From Siphonodentalium dalli (Eukaryota; Mollusca; Scaphopoda; Gadilida; Siphonodentaliidae): a stretch of 64,000 bases of DNA. The DNA is taken from positions 117,407,195-117,471,194 of the forward strand of contig CP136065.1 of the NCBI GenBank assembly GCA_032622095.1, given 5' to 3'. The translations under genes and the position numbers were made by a program. The notes beneath the pieces are model-generated. The model was given only the letters and a program-made list of their open reading frames with translations, was not told where the DNA came from and did no database searches. Below are positions 1 through 10,315 of this stretch, piece by piece (within the stretch, counting starts at the first letter, position 1; every line of letters begins with the position of its first letter).

Positions 1-513
1 AAACGTGCCCGTCGAAATCCATCCGGTTTTACCCGATTTGACCTTGAATTGATCATTTTGAAGGTCAAGGTCTGGTCGGGGTCACGATTGGACCCGTCCA
101 AAACAATCAGTGGACAAAAGTAACCCCACGTATCAAATTTCGTCGAAATCCCATCAAAATTGGCGATTTGACCTTGAAGTTACCCGATTTCAAGGTCAAG
201 GTCACGTTGCACGGGCAAATGAATATGCTTATGAGACTCGCCATAAGAAAGTACCCCCACATACCAAGTTTCATCGAAATCCCGTGATATTCGGGCGTTT
301 GACCTTGAAATGACCCGATTTCAAGGTCAAGGTCATGTCGCACGGACAAATTAATATGCCTATGTTCGTCCCCGGCCGAAAATACCGCTACATACCAAGT
401 TTCATCGAAATCGGGTGGGCCGTTTTCGAGTTCATCGCGAACACACAGACACACAGACACACGACACACAGACAGACACACAGACACACATATCTTCCAA
501 AATATATAATAGA
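1..513 (-). mobile_element. Partial HINE/DINE-like element, type alpha
   Basis: This is cut by the window start and matches bases 1396-1908. It carries repeated blocks of TTGACCTTGAA and TTTCAAGGTCAAGGTCA, a block like CCAAGTTTCATCGAAATCGG, then an ACACAGAC-type microsatellite and an AATATATAATAGA edge. On the minus strand the edge reads TCTATTATATATT, like the TC start of a Helitron. The open frames inside are repeat by-products. Confidence 0.4.
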
Positions 514-519
514 TATATA

Positions 520-1275
520 CTAGAAGGTGACCCGACTTCGTCCGGGGTTTGACCTTGAATTGTCTATTTTGAAGGCCAAGGTCAAGTGGGGTCACGATTT
601 GACCCGTCCAAAACACTGCCCGAACAAAAGTACCCGACAAAAGTACCCGTCGAAATCAATCCGGTTTTACCCGATTTGACCTTTTAACCCGATTTGATTT
701 CCACTCAAGTATATAAACGCGCCTCATATACACACGCTCATTAATTATCAAGTTTCAACGTAAAGATAAATTACCATCGGTGCCCGAGATATCGCCAAGA
801 CGTCTGAAACAGTCAAATGCATCGGCCGGTTAAGCGTTAACGTGATCTAACGTTATGAACTCTAACGACGTCATAGAAGTTACGCATTGTTTTTATCCTG
901 ATGGAAGATAGTACCACTTCTTCTTGATAATTGAGGCAGATAACTAAAACGGATACGTACGCATTATATATCGTTGGAAAGAGGAAACACGAAAGATTCT
1001 CACAGTGTCATTATTATGACTGGCATTTTATTATTCGTGCTGTTTCGAATCGATTTGTAAGCACCGAACTCAAATGAAAGTCCCGTAACACAGCGTAAAA
1101 ACAGATTTGACATCGGCACGTGAAAAGTTGACCTCGGATCTGAAAATTAATAGGCCTATGCCACTTCCTGGCCGAAAATACCCACACATACCAAGTTTCA
1201 TCGAAATCGGATCGGCCGTTTTCGAGTTCATCGCGAACACACAGACAGACAGATCTTCCAAAAATATATAATAGA
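520..1275 (-). mobile_element. HINE/DINE-like element, type beta, copy 1
   Basis: It begins on the plus strand with CTAGAAGGTGACCCGACTTC; read on the minus strand this gives a hairpin (CCCG/CGGG stem) followed about 7 bases later by CTAG, as at Helitron 3' ends. The other edge reads GA on plus (TC on minus) directly before the next CTAG at 1276, so two elements abut head to tail. The middle (about 700-1030) is unlike the other elements and has a TATA-like sequence. No Rep/helicase is encoded, so it would be non-autonomous. Class assignment is inference from the ends. Confidence 0.4.
701..745 (+). promoter_or_regulatory. TATA-like core promoter candidate in element
   Basis: A TATAAA at 712-717 lies in TATATAAACGCGCC and is followed about 25-30 bases later by a CTCATTA stretch that could serve as an initiator. 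An identical copy lies at 2107-2112 in the duplicate. No open frame follows, so this is only a candidate for element transcription. Confidence 0.2.
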
Positions 1276-1908
1276 CTAGAAGGTGACCCGACTTCGTCCG
1301 GGCTTTGACCTTGAATTGTCCATTTTGAAGGTCAAGGTCAAGTGGGGTCACGATTTGACCAGTCCAAAAACACTGTCCGGACAAAAGTACCCGACAAACG
1401 TGCCCGTCGAAATCCATCCGGTTTTACCCGATTTGACCTTGAATTGATCATTTTGAAGGTCAAGGTCTGGTCGGGGTCACGATTGGACCCGTCCAAAACA
1501 ATCAGTGGACAAAAGTAACCCCACGTATCAAATTTCGTCGAAATCCCATCAAAATTGGCGATTTGACCTTGAAGTTACCCGATTTCAAGGTCAAGGTCAC
1601 GTTGCACGGGCAAATGAATATGCTTATGAGACTCGCCATAAGAAAGTACCCCCACATACCAAGTTTCATCGAAATCCCGTGATATTCGGGCGTTTGACCT
1701 TGAAATGACCCGATTTCAAGGTCAAGGTCATGTCGCACGGACAAATTAATATGCCTATGTTCGTCCCCGGCCGAAAATACCGCTACATACCAAGTTTCAT
1801 CGAAATCGGGTGGGCCGTTTTCGAGTTCATCGCGAACACACAGACACACAGACACACGACACACAGACAGACACACAGACACACATATCTTCCAAAATAT
1901 ATAATAGA
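1276..1908 (-). mobile_element. HINE/DINE-like element, type alpha, full
   Basis: It opens on plus with CTAGAAGGTGACCCGACTTC (hairpin plus CTAG on the minus strand) and closes with AATATATAATAGA. It contains paired TCAAGGTCA motifs near 1332-1340, 1585-1600 and 1716-1731, and a CA/GACA microsatellite at about 1836-1885. It is the complete form of the partial element at 1-513. No coding capacity is seen. Confidence 0.42.
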
Positions 1909-1914
1909 TATATA

Positions 1915-2755
1915 CTAGAAGGTGACCCGACTTCGTCCGGGGTTTGACCTTGAATTGTCTATTTTGAAGGCCAAGGTCAAGTGGGGTCACGATTTGACCC
2001 GTCCAAAACACTGCCCGAACAAAAGTACCCGACAAAAGTACCCGTCGAAATCAATCCGGTTTTACCCGATTTGACCTTTTAACCCGATTTGATTTCCACT
2101 CAAGTATATAAACGCGCCTCATATACACACGCTCATTAATTATCAAGTTTCAACGTAAAGATAAATTACCATCGGTGCCCGAGATATCGCCAAGACGTCT
2201 GAAACAGTCAAATGCATCGGCCGGTTAAGCGTTAACGTGATCTAACGTTATGAACTCTAACGACGTCATAGAAGTTACGCATTGTTTTTATCCTGATGGA
2301 AGATAGTACCACTTCTTCTTGATAATTGAGGCAGATAACTAAAACGGATACATACGCATTATATATCGTTGGAAAGAGGAAACACGAAAGATTCTCACAG
2401 TGTCATTATTATGACTGGCGTTTAATTATTCGCGCTGTTTCGAATCGATTTGTAAGCACCGAACTCAAATGAAAGTCCCGTAACATAGCGTAAAAACAGA
2501 TTTGACCTCGGCACGTGAAAAGTTGACATCGGATCTGAAAATAAATATGCCTATGCCACCCCCCGGCCGAAAATACCCCACATACCAAGTTTCATCGAAA
2601 TCGGGTCGGCCGTTTTCGAGTTCATCGCGAACACACAGACCACAGACAGACCACAGATACACAGACAGATCTTCCAAAATATATAATAGAAGATACAGAC
2701 CACAGATACACAGACAGATCTTCCAAAATATATAATATATATATATATATAGTAT
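1915..2755 (-). mobile_element. HINE/DINE-like element, type beta, copy 2
   Basis: Second copy of the 520-1275 element. Its right end is extended: an ACAGACCACAGATACACAGA / CTTCCAAAATATATAATA segment occurs twice (about 2633-2690 and 2694-2736), followed by a TA run to about 2751. It shares the TATA-like site (2107-2112). The last ~300 bp are clearly more diverged from copy 1 than the rest. Confidence 0.4.
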
Positions 2756-4736
2756 TACCTAGTTGAAACAGGCTCCCGAATTCATATTGCACCCAACTAT
2801 CCGTTGCATGGCGCGGGCCACAATGAAAACACATTATAAAGAGCGTATATCTGGTGCTGCAACATATCCTCGTCTAAATAAGTTCATATTGGACCTAAAT
2901 ATTCACATAGGTTCATATTGGACTTATTTGATTCTGAAAAAGAACATATAGTGAGCTTATATAAATGTTTTATTTATTTATTTTATTTTATTTGTTTAAA
3001 TACAATTTATGAAAAAAATAACGCCGATATAACCCCCGCCGTGATACTCAGAGTCACCACACCAAATATGGTTTAAATCAGTCAGAGGGTCTGGGAGAAA
3101 ATCAGTCAGGAGGCCTGGGAGAAAATCAGAACAGAACAGACTCTTCAATGAAATTATATAGATACTGACACAGCATAGTGGTTATCTTTTGTAGCACCAG
3201 GGGCAGATTCCCCCCTGTTCCAATGTATTACAGACATGGTTTCCCAAAAAGTTTAGCCTAACAATTACCGCATTCTTACAGTGTCAACTGTTGGCTCCAG
3301 GCTCATTAATGAGTCATTACCCTACTTAAAGGTTATACGTTTGCCCAAAATTCTTCCAATCGAGAAACTTTAAAACAGAATAAAATCTGTCAGGCTAATG
3401 GCACTTAGGACTGAAATAAATTTGAATGTGATCATACTTCCTATTCAGTTCACTTGGTGGTTCTGTGCCATAAAACAGGACACGCCGGCATGATGTTGCA
3501 AATAAATGTGATGTACCGGGAGATTCGAATCAAATTTGAAGTCTATTTGAATAAAAAAAAGTGTTTGAAATGTGTGTACTAGTTCTAGGAAGAATGAATG
3601 TCGATGTGAAGAACTCGTAACAGAAGGGTTGGAGCACGGAACACGTATTATAGCTTACGAAAAAGTGGTGATACTCCCGTAGCCTTAGTTTCTTTTTTGT
3701 GTGCCGAATCTGTGTTGGAAATTTTACATATCACCAAAGTGTCTGTGCAGCGCAATTGTAGTAATAATTTGCTTTTCGATTAACCCGGCATCGAGGCGGG
3801 AATTCTTCGTGCGGATGGTGTGTATCTCATGATTCGATCGGCGCGTAGTGGATTAGTTCATTATGTGAAGTCGTTGACGACAAACCTGTCATCCATTGCT
3901 CCCAAGGAGATGATTACCATCACATCTGTTCAGACTTCGTCAGCTAATTAGCCTTGGAGAGTTTATTTAATATTGAGTATCATCCACATTTATTCCCTAA
4001 TTACGTCATGGAGAAAATAAATGGTTTCACTCTGGGGGATAGGCGTACGTTCCACGGAGATCATAAATACTGTACCGGCACGTCCGGTGCTTGAGTGGTG
4101 ATGAGTATTCGTACTTACAATTAGCACTTCGCACCCAGACGGTGAACACTCTCATTAATACGGTTCTCTTAAAAGTCAAATGTTTCGTCCTTGGACAATA
4201 CGATTTGGTGCAGATGTTCAGTGTTGCAAAGAGTTTCGTTTTGGCATATAGCTAAATTTATATAGATTCAGAAGTTGCAACATGGAGGAATAAATCCCGG
4301 ATGAATGAAGCTTGAGGATGTCATTATTCGACCATGACAAATATTGTCTAGCTCTCCACGCAACATTGTTAGTTCCTGGAACATTTGACCAAAAAGAGGT
4401 CAAAGTAAGGACAAAAATACCAATGAAGATTTTTATGTCTGGTGATGCGAAATAACATCACAAAAACTTTACTAAAAATCCACAAACATCAGAGGTGAGC
4501 AGTTTGATTTATGCGACATGTTTCGTATCCGCGATATTCTACAAAAATTAAGCCATCCTTTAGCAGACTCGTGCAATATGAAATTTCTTATTGTATGGTT
4601 CATATATATATATATAGTGTCGTGATATTAATAACATAACATAATGGTGATTATAAAAACTTCCAGAAAAGGATCCCAGTTGCACTTCAGATGAAAAAAA
4701 GAAATAATGTTCGAACCCCCATATCACTTTATGTAA
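2756..4736. other. No recognisable gene, AT-rich intergenic DNA
   Basis: Only short, uncoding-looking frames are present. Near 3028 the string AACCCCCGCCGTG is shared with 5452 and 7790, suggesting a decayed scrap of the same dispersed element. Around 3070-3125 a short direct repeat (AATCAGTCAG...CTGGGAGAAAATCAG) occurs twice. Nothing else could be assigned. Confidence 0.6.
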
Positions 4737-5639
4737 AATAGCAGGTTAGCCCGCCACTGGCGGCATTGGTCGATCCATTAATTTGAGTTTTTCAAGGTAA
4801 CCCCGTACAGGACCGGGCTACTCAAAAACCAAATTTCAAGTCGATAGCTCCACCCATTTCCGAGATCTGGTCTGCGCATGCGCGAAGCTGGCGTCGCACG
4901 GGCTCGGCGACCCGATAAAATTCGTATCCGGGGCAAGATACATTCACATACCAAATTTCAAGTCGATAGCTCCACCCGTTTCCGATATATCGTATGCGCA
5001 CGCGCTGCACGGGCGTCGCACGGGCTCGCCAATACGACAGCGACGACCACCTGGTCAAACTACACTCACGTACCAAGTTTCGTCCCGATCGGTCGAGGTG
5101 TTGGTATCTGATGCAAAAACATGTGTTGCGTTCTAAAAATAAGAAAGCACTTTCTCTCTGCATAATAAATTTCGAGCGATAACGTTTGCGTAAATACGAA
5201 ATTGTGAGTGTTGGTTTGTAACCGGGATTTCTGAGAAGCATTATGCCTATAACTACCCCCCCCTAAGCCCCGACCTAAGTGTCATACATACTATAACAAT
5301 GATGCTGTAAGAGTACTTTGGCATCCAATAAATCTCCCCGCATAGGAAACCATTCAATGTTCCCGTATATCTCTCTGCAGATGCTAATAACGTTGAATGG
5401 TAAACAGACGCTCTTTATAGCGATGCGTCAAAAACAAACGCTCATTTTGATTAACCCCCGCCGTGAATTTGCGGTGATTTTGGGAGTGGAGAACGCGTGC
5501 TCTGAGCTTCTCCAAAACGCCGCGACGACGATTCCCGTGGTTTTTTACATTTAGATGGGAAGTTTGAACTCAATCGAGCCAACCGTTTTCGATTCTATGA
5601 AGTACATATATATATACGGAAGTCTCAAAATATATAGTA
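4737..5639 (-). mobile_element. HINE/DINE-like element with 122-bp core repeats
   Basis: The left edge TAGCAGGTTAGCCC is followed by CCGCCACTGGCGG, a 5-bp-stem hairpin which on the minus strand sits just before the terminal CTA(G)-like end. Two 122-bp core units follow (about 4820-5060). The right part (5160-5640) is shared with 7655-7985: GAGCGATAACGTTTGCG, AACCCCCGCCGTG and CGGAAGTCTCAAAATATATA. It may be a composite of two elements. Confidence 0.4.
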
Positions 5640-6054
5640 CTAGCCGATGAGCCCGACGTTGTCCGGGTTATTCAAAAACCAAATTTAAAGTCGATAGCTC
5701 CACCCGTTTCCGAGATCTGGTCTGCGCATGCGCTGCACGGGCGTCGCACGGGCTCGCCAATACGACAAGGACGACCGCCTGGTCAAACTACACACACTTA
5801 CTAAGTTTCGTCTCGATAAAAATCGTATCCGGGGCAAGATACATTCACATAGCAAATTTCAAGTCGATAGCTCCACCCGTTTCCGAGATCTCGTCTGCGC
5901 ATGCGCTGCACGGGCGTCGCACGGGCTCGCCAATACGACAAGGACGACCGCCTGGTCAAACTACACACACGTACTAAGTTTCGTCTCGATCGGTCGAGAA
6001 TCGTAGATTTGTATAAATGACATACAAACAGAGGTCTTCAAAATATATATGAGA
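5640..6054 (-). mobile_element. HINE/DINE-like element with 122-bp repeats
   Basis: It starts on plus with CTAGCCGATGAGCCCGACGT; on minus a GCCCG/CGGGC hairpin lies about 8 bases from the CTAG end. It has two core units with TGCGCATGCGC at 5723 and 5896. The right edge is TCTTCAAAATATATATGAGA, i.e. TCTCATATATATTTTGAAGA on minus, abutting the next CTAG. Confidence 0.45.
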
Positions 6055-6418
6055 CTAGCCGATGAGCCCGACGTTGTCCGGGCTATTCAAAAACCAAATT
6101 TAAAGTCGATAGCTGCACCCGTTTCTGAGATCTGGTCTGCGCATGCGCGAAGCTTGCGTCGCACGGGCTCGGCGACCCGATAAAAATCGTATCCGGGGCA
6201 AGATACATTCACATAGCAAATTTCAAGTCGATAGCTTCACCCGTTTCCGAGATCTCGTCTGCGCATGCGCGGCACGGGCGTCGTACGGGCTCGCCAATAC
6301 GACAAGGACGACCGCCTGGTCAAACTACACACACGTACCAAGTTTCGTCCCGATCGGTCGAGAATCGTAGATTTGTATAAATGACATACAGACAGAGGTC
6401 TTCAAAATATATATGAGA
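6055..6418 (-). mobile_element. HINE/DINE-like element with 122-bp repeats
   Basis: Same architecture as its left neighbour: CTAGCCGATGAGCCCGACGT start, core units with TGCGCATGCGC at 6138 and 6260, a CATACAGACAGA tract and an ATATATGAGA edge that directly joins the next CTAG at 6419. The head-to-tail junction with no spacer is consistent with insertion into, or rolling-circle reiteration from, a terminus. Confidence 0.45.
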
Positions 6419-6928
6419 CTAGCCGATGAGCCCGACGTTGTCCGGGCTATTCAAAAACAAAATTTCAAGTCGATAGCTCTACCCGTTTCCGAGATCTGGT
6501 CTGCGCATGCGCGAAGCTGGCGTCGCACGGGCTCGGCGACCCGATAAAATTCGTATCCGGGGCAAGATACATTCACATAGCAAATTTCAAGTCGATAGCT
6601 CCACCCGTTTCCGAGATCTCGTCTGCGCATGCGCGAAGCTGGTGTCGCACGGGCTCGGCGACCCGATAAAATTCGTATCAGGGGCAAGATACATTCACAT
6701 AGCAAATTTCAAGTCGATAGCTCCACCCGTTTCCGAGATCTGGTCTGCGCATGCGCGAAGCGGGCGCCGCACGGGCTCGCCAATACGACAACGTTCACCG
6801 CCTGGTCAATCTACACACACGTACCAAGTTTCGTCCCGATCGGTCGAGAATCGTAGATTTGTATTAATGACAGACAGACAGACAGACAGACAAACATACA
6901 GACAGAGGTCTTCAAAATATATATGAGA
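6419..6928 (-). mobile_element. HINE/DINE-like element, three core repeats
   Basis: The element has three core units (TGCGCATGCGC at 6502, 6624 and 6746, spacing exactly 122), then the TACCAAGTTTCGTCCCGATC block, a GACA microsatellite (about 6870-6892) and the TCTTCAAAATATATATGAGA edge. It differs from the neighbour at 6055-6418 mainly by one extra unit, showing copy-number change of the core. Confidence 0.45.
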
Positions 6929-7985
6929 TAGCAGGTTAGCCCGCCACTGGCGGCATTCGTCCCATGGCTTTGTTTCAGAAACATGACATTTTTGTAATTA
7001 TTTTGTTTTTATTTATTTTTGTTTTTTATTTTTGAATATGAATTTAATGTTTTTTAAATTTAATATATTTTGTTTCTGAATTGTTTTTGTATTGTTAATT
7101 TTTTTTAATTTTAAATTGTTTTAATTAAATTGTAAATTGTTTTAATTAATTTTTTTGTTTCTGGCGGAAAAATTTACCCGTAGAAATCCCCCCTTCCTAG
7201 GAACGACAGACAACGCATTCTTTGTTTCGTGAAATCTCTCTACGATAACATTGCATTGAATTTAAAACAAACGCTTCCCGTCGGGAAATCTGTCTTCGGG
7301 TCGTTGTTGTTGGCATCACGGCTCCCCGAAAACTCTCACATTGCCGAAAACGTGTATTTAGTAATATCGTTGTTGTTGATATTTACGGCTTGGGGGCTAT
7401 TTTCTTATTTAGCAAGTTTAAGCTCAATCGGTTAGAGTCTATAAAGGACACACTCATATATATGACACTTCCCGTAGGTAGCAAGTTTGAGCTCAATCGG
7501 CATTCCCTGGAATTTCCCGTAGATTGGCAGATTCCAGTAGCTTTATAACGGTATATCTGGGGAGAAATCTGATGCTATATTCGTGATTATCTGGGATGAT
7601 TTCGGTATATACCAAAGGTATATACTGTAAAAACAAAGCGCGCCATCCGTGCTCGCAGGGAATAAATTTCGAGCGATAACGTTTGCGTTCCCGTATAACT
7701 CTGCAGATGCGAATAACGTTGAATGGGAAACAGACGCTCTTTATAGAGATGCGTCAAAAACAAACGGTCATTAAATAATCACTTGATTAACCCCCGCCGT
7801 GCCTTTGCGGTGATTTGAGATTGGAGAACGGGTGCTCAGAGCTTCTCGAAAACACGACTACGGCGGTGTCGGTGGGATTTTACACTTACATACGAAATTT
7901 GATCTCAATCTGTACACGCGTTTTGGATTCTATGAAGTACACACACACACACACACATATATACGAAGTCTCAAAATATATAGTA
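6929..7985 (-). mobile_element. HINE/DINE-like element, different core
   Basis: It starts TAGCAGGTTAGCCCGCCACT (hairpin CCGCCACTGGCGG). Bases 6975-7170 are a T-rich, low-complexity stretch. From 7655 the sequence parallels 5160-5640. It ends with GTACACACGCGTTTTGGATT, CTATGAAGTAC, a CA then TA run, and GAAGTCTCAAAATATATAGT. That final segment is the uninterrupted relative of the site that the large foldback structure splits at 12572/41976. There is no coding content; frames at 7229-7435 and 7815-8095 are not convincing. Confidence 0.4.
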
Positions 7986-8715
7986 CTAGCAGGTTAGCCC
8001 GCCACCGGCGGCTTGTCCGAAACATGACATTTTTATATATATTTAAAAAAAAATTTGCTCCACGCGTTTCAATAAGAAAAATTTGTACCCGGTAGCTCCA
8101 CCAGTTTCCGAGATCTGGTCTGCGCATGCGCGAAGCTGGCGTCGCACGGGCTCGGCGACCCGATAAAATTTGTACCCGGCGCAAGATACATTCACATGCC
8201 AAATTTCAAGTCGATAGGTCCACCCGTTTCCGAGATCTCGTCTGCGCATGCGCTGCACGGGCGTCGCACGGGCTCGGCGACCCGATAAAATTTGTACCCG
8301 GCGCAAGATACATTCACATAGCAAATTTCAAGTCGATAGCTCCACCCGTTTCCGAGATCTCGTCTGCGCATGCGCTGCACGGGCGCCGCACGGGCTCGCC
8401 AATACGACAACGACCACCGCCTGGTCAAACTACTGTACACACGTACCAAGTTTCGTCCCGGTCGGTCGAGAATCGTAGATTTGTATGAAGTACAACACAC
8501 ACACAAACAAAAATATATAAGAGAGATATGTAAATTAGATAGATTGTATCAAAATATATAGGAGAGATATGTAAATGATCTACACACCATTACTGGTGTT
8601 TGTCAAAGTTTAGTGGGGTATATCAATACTCATTCACGATCATATCATTGAGGTCCGGAGGGTGTGGGCTATCTCTCGAATACAAGGAGTTCTCAAAATA
8701 TATAGAAGAGATAGA
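7986..8715 (-). mobile_element. HINE/DINE-like element with 122-bp repeats
   Basis: A CTAGCAGGTTAGCCCGCCAC start is followed by core units with TGCGCATGCGC at 8121, 8243 and 8365. After a CACACACAAACA tract the right part contains two AAAATATATA(A/G)GAGAGATATG edges near 8507 and 8551 and a third at 8695-8715, so it may be two or three nested termini. The right edge reads TCTATCTCTTCTATATATTT on minus. Confidence 0.4.
8070..8480. repeat. Second run of ~122-bp core repeats
   Basis: Three units spaced 122 bp carry TGCGCATGCGC at 8121-8131, 8243-8253 and 8365-8375, followed by the TACCAAGTTTCGTCCCGGTC end block. The first unit is joined to an unrelated A-rich stretch at 8040-8090. Confidence 0.85.
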
Positions 8716-8971
8716 CTAGCAGGTTAGCCCGCCACTGGCGGCATTCGTCCCATGGCTTTGTTCGAAAAGCTTTTTTTAAATGAATTTATTTTTCAGTTCG
8801 TCGAAATCCGCCAGTTTTACCCGATTTGACCTTGAATTGAACATTTTGAAGGTCAATGTCACGTCGGGGTCACAATTTAAACCGCCCATGACACTTCCCG
8901 TAGGTAGCAAGTTTGAGCTCAATCGGTTCGAGTCTATAAAGGACCCACCCATATATATATATATATATATA
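8716..8971 (-). mobile_element. Short HINE/DINE-like element
   Basis: It begins CTAGCAGGTTAGCCCGCCAC with the same hairpin, then a block shared with type alpha (TTTTACCCGATTTGACCTTG) joined to TAGCAAGTTTGAGCTCAATC, also seen at about 7476 and 12480, and finishes in a TA run. It looks like a deletion derivative mixing parts of two subfamilies. Confidence 0.35.
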
Positions 8972-9136
8972 CTAGCAGGGTTACCCGGCGTTGCCCAGGT
9001 TAATGCGATGTGAAACCCTCTGTATGCTGTGGATATTTGTTGGGAATAGAGAATGCTCTTGCTTAAAGTGTTGTACGTTTTCTCATAAATTGTATATATT
9101 CAAATAGCATCACAAAACATGATTATTACAGTCATG

Positions 9137-9616
9137 GAATATAAGTAGTGGCTCACCTTGTCAATTGTCATTCTGTTTATCGCGATATATCCGTTCCACC
9201 ATTAATGAAGTATTTATTTATTTACAACTGTATATACATTAGACGTTATAATATGATACATGAACATCATGAACACATTAGTTCGATAAAAGATGATAAT
9301 TGGTTTTACATATTGAGATGTATCAATCAATCTAGTGTGTTGGACTAAGATCTCGAGGACACCGTCCTGGCTATATGAATATAAGTAGTGGCTCACCTTG
9401 TCAATTGTCATTCTGTTTATCGCGATTAATCCGTTCCACCATTAATGAAGTATTTATTTATTTACAACTGTATATACATTAGACGTTATAATATGATACA
9501 TGAACATCATGAACACATTAGTTCGATAAAAGATGATAATTGGTTTTACATATTGAGATGTATCAATCAATCTAGTGTGTTTGACTAAGATCTCGAGGAC
9601 ACCGTCCTGGCTATCA
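9137..9616. repeat. 240-bp tandem duplication
   Basis: GAATATAAGTAGTGGCTCAC at 9137 recurs at 9377. The two 240-bp copies differ at only a few bases (for example GATATATCCG versus GATTAATCCG, and GTTGGAC versus GTTTGAC). The unit ends with AGGACACCGTCCT, a 5-bp inverted repeat. It is a recent duplication with no convincing coding content. Confidence 0.95.
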
Positions 9617-10315
9617 TATCTCCATGAAGATACAGATGTTTCAAAGAAATTTCTAGGTGCTCCTCTGTTCGTGGTGCTATATATTGGCTAAATATTCTCA
9701 GTTTAAACGAATCTAAAACCCTTGTCAGATGTCAGTATTGGGATGATCCTGAAAAGTCTTGTGCTACTAACTGCATTTTCTTGTATATCAGAAGAAACTA
9801 TATTTGACTGCACACTGTGACCACTATTTTTGAACAGGCCTCCCATATCTCTTGACAAATCGTAACTTTTTGTGGAAACTGTATTGAATTGAACAGACTC
9901 AATTTTGTTATAATATATATTCAATCCTCTGACGGTTCGACGTCTCTCAGTTTGCACGAATATATGTATCTCTTGAATAGAATGATAAATATACGTTTAA
10001 TGCTTCTTCTAGTTATCTCTTTTTGCTAGCTCATTGTGTGAATGCCCTGATTGCCACCCCCATATAAATATGACAGTTAAGAAGATATAATTGTTCAAGT
10101 GACTTAAGTGGGTCACCATATGTCGGGATTGTGAAATGTGAACGCCCAAAACTACTTAAAATGACATGGAGATGGCCTGGGTGACTGTATATAACTTATA
10201 TGTGGATATCGGCGAATAGCAATCTTATCAATGATAGTGCATATCCGCTCGCCATCCGTGACGCAAACGACACCAAATGTGATTTAATTCATGGTATATT
10301 ATCAGAGAAAAATGT
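9617..10315. other. No recognisable gene
   Basis: AT-rich sequence without an assignable repeat or coding region. A minus-strand frame at 9703-9957 has no recognisable motif or start context. Confidence 0.5.

Larger units (their letters stand above)
1..2755. repeat. 1395-bp tandem duplication of two short elements
   Basis: The sequence from base 1 recurs from base 1396 at a constant offset of 1395. The first ~950 bases of the two copies look essentially identical, with an isolated difference near 956/2351. From about 1020/2415 to the end the copies differ much more (substitutions, a CA/CAGA length change and an extra duplicated tail of about 50 bp in copy 2). Each unit holds one element of about 633 bp and one of about 756 bp, annotated separately. 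It is a recent local duplication, not a gene. Confidence in the duplication is high; element class is less certain. Confidence 0.95.
4820..6850. repeat. Interspersed ~122-bp core repeat units
   Basis: The unit contains AAATTTCAAGTCGATAGCTC, CACCCGTTTCCGAGATC, TGCGCATGCGC, GCGTCGCACGGGCTCGGCGA, and GGGGCAAGATACATTCACAT. Within elements the spacing is about 122 bp (for example 6502, 6624, 6746). Units occur singly or in runs of up to three inside successive elements, followed by a divergent end block (TACCAAGTTTCGTCCCGATC). Overlapping 75-140 aa frames in both strands are repeat shadows. Confidence 0.85.

Noticed and set aside
107-640. 177-codon minus-strand frame, repeated at 1502-2035
   Set aside because: It spans element blocks and a microsatellite (CVSVCLSVCRVSVCLCV) and is identical in both copies only because the DNA was recently duplicated.
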